15,325 bases of DNA, taken from the NCBI GenBank assembly GCA_016280345.1, contig JAEEGN010000216.1, positions 1 through 15,325 of the forward strand, in the 5' to 3' direction. Shown piece after piece: positions 1 to 7,700 of this stretch. Made by a program: the position numbers and the translations under genes. Below the pieces are notes generated by a model, which worked only from the letters and a program-made list of their open reading frames with translations, had not been told where the DNA came from and did no database searches. Source of the stretch: Selenomonadaceae bacterium. Lineage in GTDB: Bacteria; Bacillota; Negativicutes; Selenomonadales; Selenomonadaceae. Positions within the stretch are counted from its first letter, which is position 1. Each line of letters opens with the position of its first letter.

Positions 1-363
1 AGCGTCAGCATGCACCTCGCCCGCGCCGCTTATGAGCGGGGCGTGAACTTCACGGTCAGCACGAACCAGTACGGGCCCCTGTCCTCCTCCGAAGTGAAGG
101 CGGCGCCTTTCGTGGAGCGACTGATCCAAAACGCGACCTATGAGATGGTGGACAAGGAGCTGACGCCGGACGGGCAATATGTGGTGCTGAATTTCCCCAA
201 CGAGAAAATCCGCTTCGACTTCTTCAATCTGGGAGATAACTATGTACGTGAGGTCCATGACGACGGCTATGAGATCCTCTACAAGATCAGGTTTGACGAC
301 GGCGTGACAAAGGCAAACAAGGTCATGCAGCAGTGGTACGACGCGCTGGCCGCCGTCCGCTGA
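1..363 (+). CDS. C-terminal part of an uncharacterised protein (5' end outside window)
   Basis: The reading frame is open from the first base of the window and ends at TGA 361-363, leaving at least 120 codons. The first ATG (position 10) has no ribosome binding site, so the true start is probably upstream. The visible part has no membrane segment and no motif I recognise. It is mixed alpha/beta in character: aromatic- and charge-rich strands (around residues VVLNFPNEKIRFDFFN) followed by a closing helix ending in QQWYDALAAVR. A strong terminator starts 15 bases after the stop, so it is the last gene of its transcript and is not part of the signalling operon further right. I cannot assign a function. 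Confidence 0.75.
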   Translation, partial: SVSMHLARAAYERGVNFTVSTNQYGPLSSSEVKAAPFVERLIQNATYEMVDKELTPDGQYVVLNFPNEKIRFDFFNLGDNYVREVHDDGYEILYKIRFDDGVTKANKVMQQWYDALAAVR

Positions 364-377
364 ATTTCATGCGACGC

Positions 378-412
378 AAGGCTTCCGGGGATACGTCCCC
401 GGAAGCCTTTTT
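378..412 (+). terminator. Rho-independent terminator
   Basis: A perfect 14-bp stem (378-391 with 396-409) is capped by a four-base TACG loop, a UNCG-type tetraloop in RNA, and runs into five T residues (408-412). It lies 15 nt after the stop of the upstream partial gene, so it ends that transcript. Confidence 0.95.
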
Positions 413-658
413 GCGGCATGAGGGCCGGGGAAAACGTGCCGGCGGCGGGAGAATAGGGTATCATTGAAGGAAAATCGGGCGGGCGATGGAACGCGAGATG
501 GCGGAGGCCCTCATGGTTCCGGCGTCATCCGGTGGCATTGTGTTCCAGGGAGTATCTTGCCGGGCTTGAGGACATCGACCTGAACGGGGGATGATTCCGG
601 CGAGTTTCCGGGCCAACCGCTGCGAGGGATGATTTCCGTGCAGAAACAGAGCGTAATT
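413..658. other. Intergenic region with no supported gene
   Basis: This roughly 250-base stretch between the terminator and the STAS promoter has no open frame with both a credible start and a ribosome binding site. A 27-codon plus-strand frame starts at ATG 486 and antisense frames cover 461-751, but none shows recognisable motifs. I see no RNA gene and no riboswitch consensus in it. Confidence 0.5.
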
Positions 659-661
659 CCC

Positions 662-690
662 TTGCACGAAGGGTCGACGCATGATATTAT
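662..690 (+). promoter_or_regulatory. Sigma-A/sigma-70-type promoter of the STAS gene
   Basis: The -35 box is TTGCAC (662-667), the spacer is 17 nt, and the -10 box is TATTAT (685-690). Transcription would start near 697, giving a leader of about 48 nt. A 5-bp inverted repeat, CCCTT-gcacg-AAGGG (659-673), overlaps the -35 box and could be an operator. Confidence 0.75.
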
Positions 691-744
691 ATAGGGAGAA
701 GATTTGCCGATTTTCAGAATGATCAATAAAGGAGCGAGGAAACA

Positions 745-1080
745 ATGGCAAAAGAGTTTTCGCAGAGCGAAGCGGCGGGGCCGAAGGGCTGGACGGTCTG
801 GAAGGTCGTCGGACGCATTGATACGCAGACGGCGGATGCTGCCTATGAGACGGGTGAAGGAATCGTCAAGAAGTGCGATAAGACGGTGCTGGATATGTCG
901 GAGATGGAGTATCTTTCCAGCGCGGGACTTCGCGTGCTGCTCCGGCTGAACAAGCTCGCTGCCAAGTCCGGTAAGAGTTTCACCGTGGCGGGGCCGGGCG
1001 GCATGGTCAAGACGGTACTGGAGGACAGTGGCATGGACGTGTTGCTGAAGCTCAAGGATTCGCTGGACGAACTGGAGTGA
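745..1080 (+). CDS. STAS-domain anti-sigma factor antagonist (SpoIIAA/RsbV-like)
   Basis: This 111-residue protein is a single STAS domain. STAS proteins of this size bind an anti-sigma kinase such as SpoIIAB or RsbW when unphosphorylated, and so free a sigma factor. Some act on other partner-switching targets. The family core is visible: beta strand VVGRID (21-26), TVLDMSEMEYLSSAGLRVLL (47-66), and a C-terminal helix region with GGMVKTVLEDSGM. The SSAG motif places the likely phosphorylated serine at S59, aligned with the first Ser after Asp in the SpoIIAA/RsbV DS(S/T)G motif. The start is set by AAAGGAG (728-734), 10 nt before ATG. No anti-sigma kinase or phosphatase gene is next to it in the window. 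It has its own promoter and a downstream hairpin, so it is transcribed apart from the signalling operon. Any link to that operon is inferred from proximity only. Confidence 0.92.
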   Translation: MAKEFSQSEAAGPKGWTVWKVVGRIDTQTADAAYETGEGIVKKCDKTVLDMSEMEYLSSAGLRVLLRLNKLAAKSGKSFTVAGPGGMVKTVLEDSGMDVLLKLKDSLDELE

Positions 1081-1287
1081 GATTCCGTTGAAAAAGTACC
1101 TCGTCTCTGCCGGAAGGCTGCGGGCCGCCAGGCGGCGTTCTTCGCCGGGGAGACGGTGACCTCCTGCGACGGCGAAAGGTTGACGATGGTTGTCTGCGAT
1201 AACGGAAAGGCGCTCCGAGGGGCTCCGGGCGCTGTCATCACGAACCCGGACAGCGGTTTGGATTCACGATTGATTGAATACTTTTTG
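1081..1287 (+). other. Open in-frame extension after the STAS stop codon; possible relic
   Basis: After the TGA at 1078-1080 the same frame stays open to TAA 1357-1359, about 92 codons. The only internal start with any SD-like sequence is GTG 1156, and its GGGGAGA lies only 2 nt away, which is too close. A TTG at 1088 in another frame gives a 23-codon peptide. The final third of the open stretch runs through the terminator hairpin and the next promoter, which argues against a real gene. It may be a decayed coding sequence or simply an open GC-rich frame. I do not recognise the translation. Confidence 0.25.
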
Positions 1288-1318
1288 GACGCGCGGGAAA
1301 TATTTTTTCCCGCGCGTC
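1288..1318 (+). terminator. Probable terminator of the STAS transcript
   Basis: A perfect 13-bp stem (1288-1300 with 1306-1318, arm GACGCGCGGGAAA) has a 5-base TATTT loop. It is followed only by the interrupted T-rich TGTTATTTGGTTT, so termination may be partial. It separates the STAS gene from the next promoter. Confidence 0.7.
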
Positions 1319-1324
1319 TGTTAT

Positions 1325-1353
1325 TTGGTTTCCAAATCATATATAGTTATAGT
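1325..1353 (+). promoter_or_regulatory. Probable promoter of the signalling operon
   Basis: TTGGTT (1325-1330), a 17-nt AT-rich spacer, and TATAGT (1348-1353, five of six consensus bases) form a good sigma-A-type promoter. The start site would be near 1360, with a leader of about 104 nt before the cyclase ATG at 1464. The leader contains short palindromes (GGCGCC and TGCCGGCA) but I see no c-di-GMP riboswitch consensus. No comparably good promoter was found before the terminator at 13774, so all seven genes probably depend on it. Confidence 0.65.
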
Positions 1354-1463
1354 GGGTAATTTTGTTAGGCAAAAAGGCGGGATCATTCCCCGGGCGGCGC
1401 CTGACTCGTGTGCCGGCATGATGATTCGCGATGAAAACCGCGCTGAAGGAGCAAAGGAAAACG

Positions 1464-2843
1464 ATGAGATACTGGGTTGTCGTTGTTGACGACGAGGCAT
1501 TGAGCCTGACAAACGCCAAGAGCATACTGAACGAGCATGATATGCGCGTCACCTGCCTGCGCTCCGGTCAGGATTTGCTGAAATACCTGACGAAGAACGA
1601 GCCGGATCTGATTCTTTTGGACGTCTTGATGCCGGAGATGGACGGCTTCGAGACCTTCCGGGCGGTGCGCCGGCTGGAGGAGGAGCAGGGGAAGCGGCAG
1701 ACGCCCATCATCTTCCTGACGGGCTCGGATGACAGCGAGATGGAGCACCTCGGCCTCCAGGCCGGTGCCGCCGATTTCATCCGCAAGCCGCTCAACCGCG
1801 ATATCCTGATTCGGCGCATTCATAACACGATTATGAGCGTCAAGAAGATCGAAAGCCTGACGGAAGAAGTCACCATCGACAAGCTGACAGGTTTCCTGAA
1901 CAAAGCGGCCGGAAACGAGCGGGTTTCAAAGCTCTGCGGCACCGTGACCGGGGCGTTGATGGTCTTCGACCTGGATAATTTCAAGCTGGTCAACGACCTG
2001 TACGGTCATGATATGGGCGACCGGGTACTGGTGGCGTTCGCTGAGGTTGCCCGTCGCAACATGAGGGCAGAAGACCTGATGGCCAGGATCGGCGGCGACG
2101 AGTTCATGGCGTTCTGCCGCGATATGAATGATGAGATCGGTGTGGAACGGCTGACCCAGAGACTGAACGATCAGTTCTTCCGGGAAGCGATGCGGCTGAT
2201 GGGGGAGGATTTCAACATCCCCCTGGGAATCTCCGTCGGCGTGGTGATGGTGCCGGAGCACGGGCGGGATTTTGAGACGCTGTTCCCGCTGGCGGACAGT
2301 GCGCTTTACCGGGTCAAGCAGAACGGCAAACACGGCTTCGCCATCCATCAGCCGGAGGCGGTGGACAGTTTTCACGCTGAGGACATTCAAAACGAGCTCG
2401 TCCGCGTCATGAAGATTGTCGAGGAACGGAACGACGGCGGCGGCGCGCTCCTGCTCGGAATGGAACAGTTTTCCTTCGTCTATCGTTTCCTCAAGCGGTT
2501 CAGGAAGCGATACGGCGGCGGGGACGTCCAGCTCCTGTTCATCCTGTCGGAAAAGGACGGCGGTGGGACGCAGGGAGAGACGCTGAAAGACGCGGCGGCA
2601 CAGTTCGGCCTTTGCTTGCAGGAAACGTTGCGCAAAAGCGATATCATCCTGCAAAGCCGGCCCAACCAGTTCTTCCTGCTCCTGCCGGAGCTTGGCGAGG
2701 CGGACTTTCCCGATATGCTCAACCGCATCCTGAAGGCGTGGGATGCGACGGGACGCCATGACGGTATCGACGTCGCTCATGCCGCCAAGTTCACTGTTTA
2801 CGCGACACCGGCATCCGGCCAGGAGAGAAAGGCGGAAGCATGA
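1464..2843 (+). CDS. Response regulator with receiver and GGDEF domains (diguanylate cyclase)
   Basis: This 459-residue cytoplasmic protein should make c-di-GMP from two GTP under control of receiver phosphorylation. Residues 1-125 are a canonical receiver with acidic pair D9/D10, phosphoacceptor D53 (LILLDVLMPEMDG), T86 and K108. Residues about 135-300 are a GGDEF domain: DKLTGFLN, DLDNFKLVNDLYGHDMGD, and an intact active-site GGDEF at 210-214. RAED at 201-204, five residues upstream, matches the RxxD inhibitory I-site, so product inhibition is expected. Residues about 305-455 form a further domain (LRKSDIILQSRPNQFFLLLPEL) that looks like a second, signature-less GGDEF fold. The start at 1464 has AAAGGA 5 nt upstream; an ATG at 1431 would add 11 residues but has no SD. 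It is the first gene of the operon and the obvious output for the downstream phosphorelay kinases. Confidence 0.93.
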   Translation: MRYWVVVVDDEALSLTNAKSILNEHDMRVTCLRSGQDLLKYLTKNEPDLILLDVLMPEMDGFETFRAVRRLEEEQGKRQTPIIFLTGSDDSEMEHLGLQAGAADFIRKPLNRDILIRRIHNTIMSVKKIESLTEEVTIDKLTGFLNKAAGNERVSKLCGTVTGALMVFDLDNFKLVNDLYGHDMGDRVLVAFAEVARRNMRAEDLMARIGGDEFMAFCRDMNDEIGVERLTQRLNDQFFREAMRLMGEDFNIPLGISVGVVMVPEHGRDFETLFPLADSALYRVKQNGKHGFAIHQPEAVDSFHAEDIQNELVRVMKIVEERNDGGGALLLGMEQFSFVYRFLKRFRKRYGGGDVQLLFILSEKDGGGTQGETLKDAAAQFGLCLQETLRKSDIILQSRPNQFFLLLPELGEADFPDMLNRILKAWDATGRHDGIDVAHAAKFTVYATPASGQERKAEA

Positions 2844-2901
2844 CAGCTCTGCCCGGGGGAAGAATCAATCGATACAGCCAACACAGCACGAGGGGGACGA
2901 C

Positions 2902-4740
2902 ATGGTGGAGGAAGCGAGGAACATCACCGAAGAGATCACTCCGGAGGAACAGAAGATTATCCAGAAGGAATACGGCCCGCAGAAGTGCTTCGGGAGCCGG
3001 CTGGAGTGGAAGGAGAAGCTGGTCTCAATCCATGGCTTGACAGAGGAGGAGATGGCGTTTTTCGGACAGAACGCTTCGGATTCCGCTGGTCTGTCCGTGC
3101 AGAGGTTGTACAAGTTCCAGGGGACCTTCGTTCCCGTACGCTTCGCGCGGGAGCTCCAGCGTCTCGTTCAGGACAATCCGATCCTGCGTTCCGGCTATTT
3201 CCCTCTGCGAGACCGTGTGGTGCGGGTCGTGGTCCAGGAGACACAGCCGGCGGCGAACATCGTTTACCGCAACCTCACGGGGCAGTCGTCGCTGGAGGTC
3301 GATGCCGCGTTGTACGGTTATATGGCCGCCGATATGCGGTGTCCACTTGATCTTGTCCGACCGCCGCTTTTTCGTTTCGCGGTCTTCCATACCGGTAAGG
3401 ACGAGTACGCCATCCTGTTGACCATTCTCGGCATCCTGCGAGACAGTCTGGACATCCGCCGTCTCCTCGACGAGGTTGACCCGCAGGCCGCCGCCACCAG
3501 GGAAACGGCGCCGAAAGAAAAACCGCCGTCGGAGGAAAGCCTGCAGATCACGGAAACCGTCCGCCGCTACTGGGGACAGCTCCTCATGAACCTGCCGCCG
3601 ATGCCCGCGCTCCCGTACTATGCCGCGACCGGGCGGCCGTTCTCCCAGAAGGCGTACCGCCTGCCGGGGCTGGAAGCCTACGAGGAACTGCTGGCGGAAA
3701 AGTCCGGGGGCAATCCGGATATGTTCATGTCCATTCTGCAGACAGCCTGGGGGCTATTCCTCCAGCATGCGAATCATTCCTCGGACACCTGCTGCTGCGT
3801 TATGGCGCCGTTGGAAAAGCGCCTGGGCGGCGGGCAGACGATCATTCCTGTCCGGCTTCGCACCAATCCGGGCCTCACCGTGGGCGGAATGGTCGAGGGG
3901 CAGTTCCGCCAGCTTCTCGCGTCACGGCCTTACAGCCGGGTGGGGCGCAAGGGCATGGGCGAGCTGCTGGGCGGCCGGCGGAAAATGTTCAACCATTTTC
4001 TGAGCTTCGGGGAATTCGGCGGTTACGCGCAGGCGTCCTCCGGCGGCGCGGCGGTGATGGAGAACGTCTGGGATATGCAGGGGATGCCCCTCGGCGTCTA
4101 TTTCCTCTTTCTGCCGTCGGGAATGGCCGCCATCTTCCTCTACGATGAGAGTTGCTTCCCGCCCGGCGGCATCGAACGCCTGGCCTGGGAATTCGAGATG
4201 ACGCTGCATCAGATGCTGATTCTTTGGGACAGCACGTTGACGGATTTCCATCCGAAGCTGGCGGCCAGCCTCTCCGATTCGGAGCGCGCCGTCTCTTACG
4301 GCGAGGAGGAACCCGTCGAAAGCGTCCTGGCCGCGCTTTCGTTCTTCGACGGCGTCAGCGAGGCCAGCCTGCGGCGGCTTGCGGCCCACGCTGTCCTGTC
4401 TGTCCACTATGAGGGCGATTACGTCTTGCCGGAAAGCGACAAGCCCAAGCTGTTCTTCCTGGCGGAGGGGCAGATGGCACGGCTCATGGACAGCGGCAAC
4501 GGCTGGCTCAATATGCTCGACGTCGCGATGGACGGCGCCTGGATCAACGAGACGGTGCTGCTGCCGAAGTGCAAGTCAAAGAGCGCGGCCGAGGTCATTT
4601 CCGAGGAGGCGCGTATTCTCGCCATTCCCGCCGACGATTTCGAGGCGGTGCTCGGCGCGGAGCCGCCGCTCATGCGCCGCGCTTTCCTGCACGTGCTCAA
4701 GGAGATGGAGAAATACGAACGCCGCTGGGTAGAAACATAG
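2902..4740 (+). CDS. Degenerate condensation-domain fold fused to a cNMP-binding-like domain
   Basis: This 612-residue soluble protein has two recognisable parts. Residues about 45-465 follow an NRPS condensation (C) domain: NPILRSGYF (92-100, like rHPxLRT.F), CPLDLVRPPLFRFAVF (147-162), YWGQLL (223-228), a long helix-strand region 273-307, and an LSDSERAV tail (457-464). At the catalytic HHxxxDG position it reads LGILRDS (176-182). The active-site His is Gly and the motif Gly is Ser, so peptide-bond formation is unlikely. Residues about 472-605 resemble a Crp/cNMP-binding beta-roll: LSFFDGVSEASLRRLAAHA, LFFLAEGQMARLM, then a phosphate-binding cassette with E550 kept, the canonical Gly replaced by N549 and the Arg by K560. 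No DNA-binding helix-turn-helix follows. The start has AGGGGG (2891-2896) 5 nt before ATG. It lies 58 nt after the cyclase and 38 nt before a hybrid kinase. Role inferred: nucleotide-responsive effector or scaffold. Cyclic AMP, c-di-GMP or no ligand are all possible. Confidence 0.72.
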   Translation: MVEEARNITEEITPEEQKIIQKEYGPQKCFGSRLEWKEKLVSIHGLTEEEMAFFGQNASDSAGLSVQRLYKFQGTFVPVRFARELQRLVQDNPILRSGYFPLRDRVVRVVVQETQPAANIVYRNLTGQSSLEVDAALYGYMAADMRCPLDLVRPPLFRFAVFHTGKDEYAILLTILGILRDSLDIRRLLDEVDPQAAATRETAPKEKPPSEESLQITETVRRYWGQLLMNLPPMPALPYYAATGRPFSQKAYRLPGLEAYEELLAEKSGGNPDMFMSILQTAWGLFLQHANHSSDTCCCVMAPLEKRLGGGQTIIPVRLRTNPGLTVGGMVEGQFRQLLASRPYSRVGRKGMGELLGGRRKMFNHFLSFGEFGGYAQASSGGAAVMENVWDMQGMPLGVYFLFLPSGMAAIFLYDESCFPPGGIERLAWEFEMTLHQMLILWDSTLTDFHPKLAASLSDSERAVSYGEEEPVESVLAALSFFDGVSEASLRRLAAHAVLSVHYEGDYVLPESDKPKLFFLAEGQMARLMDSGNGWLNMLDVAMDGAWINETVLLPKCKSKSAAEVISEEARILAIPADDFEAVLGAEPPLMRRAFLHVLKEMEKYERRWVET

Positions 4741-4778
4741 CATGAAAGGCGTGGCGGGCCCGGAAGGGGGAGAAAACG

Positions 4779-7700
4779 ATGATCCTGAAGCTGGGGAATT
4801 TCACAGCGGACAGCGAGGAAATAGACATCTCCCTCAAGAGTGTCCTGATTGCCTCCGTGGTCATCACCATCTTCGTGGACGTTATCCTGTTCTATTACAA
4901 TATGATTTACGAGGAGAAGCGCAGCAACATCATCCGGGACGGCCAGGTAGCCACCATGATGTCAGCGGATCGTCTGGGCGACTATCTTTCCACCAGCATC
5001 GACGCCGTCAAGCTCACGGCCTATACGCTGGAAGGGATGAAAGCGGAAGGACGCCCGAAGGAGGAGATACTCAACTATCTTGTCTGGCAATCCACGGCGG
5101 TGAAAAGCGCTGTCTTTGAGAATACGACGGGCATTTACGGCTATATTGACGGCGAATTCATCGACGGCACGCTCTGGATACCGGATGAGAATTTCGTGCC
5201 CACGGAGCGTCCCTGGTATACCGCGGCGCTGGCTCAAGACGGCAGGATTGCCGTTGTCGATCCGTATCTTGACGTCCATACGGGGACCGTTATGATGACC
5301 ATCGCCAAGAGGCTGGAGGACGGCCATAGCGTCGTGGCCATGGACATTTCGATGGAAAAGATCCAGAAGATCATCGAGAAGACTGCGGCGTCAGGCGGTT
5401 CCGACGTCGAGATCATTCTGGACAGCCACGACATCGTGGTGGCCCACTCGGTCCCGAAGGAGATCGGCAAGAACTACAACAAGGATGATGACTCGCTCTG
5501 GGGGCGGCAGGTGAAGAAAAGCCGCGCCATCAAAGATCATTTCTTCGAGGGGGAGTACCGGGGGGTACACTATATCGTTTACGCCGCGAAGACGGAAAGC
5601 GACTGGCTTTGCCTGTCGGTGAAGAACGCGACGGAGGTTTTCCAGCCCCTGCGAAGACTCATGGGCATCACCCTCATGGTGTTGTTCCTCGTCGTTCTGA
5701 TACTCGCCTACATCATGACCAAGTCGAACCAGCAGTATCAGATGGCGAAGAAGCTGAACAAGCAGCTCTCGTCGATTTCCAATATCTATATTTCCATGTA
5801 TGACGTGAATGTCGACAGGAACCGCTTCACCGAGATAAAGTCCGTCAACACCTTCCTCTCGCGGCTTGCCCGGAAGAGGAAGGCGAGCGCCCGGTCCATG
5901 ATGAAGCTGCTGGCGCAGACCGTGGCGGACGAGAATGCGTTGGACGACTTGCTGCGTTTCCTGGATATGGACACGCTGAACAAACGGCTGATGAATGCCG
6001 AGACCATCGCGATGGAGTTCCCGACCGTTACGCGGCAATGGGTGCGGGCAAGGTTCATCGTGTCCCAGCGGAACGAGGACGGCAGCCCGTCCCGGGTGCT
6101 GCTCCTGGCAGAGGACATCGACAAGGAAAAGAAGGAACGGGACGAGCTCGTGGATATGTCGGAGCGGGCCCTGGCCGCCAGCGAGGCGAAATCCGCTTTC
6201 CTCTCCAATATGTCCCATGAGATCCGTACGCCCATCAATGCGGTGCTGGGCATGAACGAGATGATCCTGCGGGAGTGCGCGGACAGCGATATCCTCGCCT
6301 ACGCGGAGAGTATCAAGACCGCCGGGACCACGCTGCTGGGCATTATCAACGATATCCTCGATTTCTCGAAGATCGAGGCGGGCAAACTCGAGATTATTCC
6401 GGTGGAGTACGATCTCTCTTCCGTGCTCAACGATCTGGTGAACATGGTCCAGACCCGGACGGACGCCAAGGGGCTCGTCCTGTCGCTGGACTTTGACAAG
6501 GATACGCCGAAGAATCTGTTCGGCGACGAGCTCCGCATCAAGCAGGTCATTACCAATATCCTGACCAATGCGGTGAAGTACACGGAAAAGGGCAGCGTGA
6601 CGTTCTCGGTGGGTTTCGAGCGCATCGAAGCGTCACCGGACAGCGTGACGCTCTTGGTGGCGGTCAGGGATACCGGCATAGGCATCAAGCCCGAGGACAT
6701 GGAAAAGCTGTTCACGGAGTTTGAGCGCATCGAAGAAAAGCGCAACCGCAGCGTGGAGGGCACCGGTCTCGGTATGGCCATCACCCGGAATCTGCTGGGT
6801 ATGATGGGTTCTTCGCTGCAGGTGGAAAGCACCTATGGTGCCGGCTCGAAGTTCCATTTCCGGCTGGAGCAGAAGGTGGTCCGGTGGGAGCCGCTGGGGG
6901 ACTACGTGGCGTCTTACCAGAGGCTGCTGAAGGAGCGTAAGGTGGACCGGGAGAAATTCACGGCGCCAAAGGCGCAGATCCTGGTGGTGGATGATAACCC
7001 GATGAACCTGATGGTATTCAAGAGCCTGCTGAAGCGGGTCCGGGTGAAGATCGACACGGCCGGCGACGGCGAGGAGGGGCTCCAGCTGGCACGGGACAAG
7101 AAGTACGATTTGATCTTCCTCGACCACATGATGCCGCAGAAGGACGGCATCGAGACGCTGCACGAGATGCGGACGCAGGCGGGCGGCCCCAACGCCGATA
7201 CCCCGGCGATCTGCCTGACGGCCAACGCAATTTCCGGGGCCCGGGAGCAGTATATCGCGGCCGGCTTCGACGATTACCTGACCAAGCCCATCGACTCCGG
7301 CAAGCTGGAAGACGCGCTACAGATCTGGCTGCCACCGGAAAAGATCGAGGCGGCGGGGACGGAGGAACCGGGCGCGGCGCAAGGGACAGCGATGGAGATT
7401 CCGGAAAGCCTCGCGCCGCTTCGGGGGCAGGAGTGGATTGATCTCTCCCTGGGAATCCGGAACAGCGGTTCCGTGGATGACTACCTGCCGCTTCTCAAAA
7501 TATTCTATGAGTCGCTGGAGGAAAAAGCGGACGAGATCGAAGGCTATTACGGGGCGGAGAACTGGAAGGATTACACCATCAAGGTCCACGCGATGAAAAG
7601 CTCGGCCCGGCTCATCGGAGCGGCGGCCTTTGGCGAGGAGGCGCAGCTCCTGGAGAATGCGGGAAAGAGCGGGGACCTGGCATACATCCGGGCGCACCAC

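Noticed and set aside
461..751. Antisense open frame of 96 codons across the STAS promoter
   Set aside because: It overlaps a clear promoter and the STAS start, has no convincing ribosome binding site and no recognisable motif.
1354..1463. Searched the operon leader for a c-di-GMP (GEMM) riboswitch
   Set aside because: The conserved GEMM core sequence is not present; only short palindromes are seen.
1926..2780. Antisense open frame of 284 codons inside the cyclase gene
   Set aside because: It is a shadow of a GC-rich gene whose plus-strand product has intact receiver and GGDEF motifs.
2840..3040. ATG overlapping the cyclase stop codon (ATGA) in another frame
   Set aside because: The product is Arg/Ser-rich and out of frame with the well-supported gene starting at 2902, which has its own SD.
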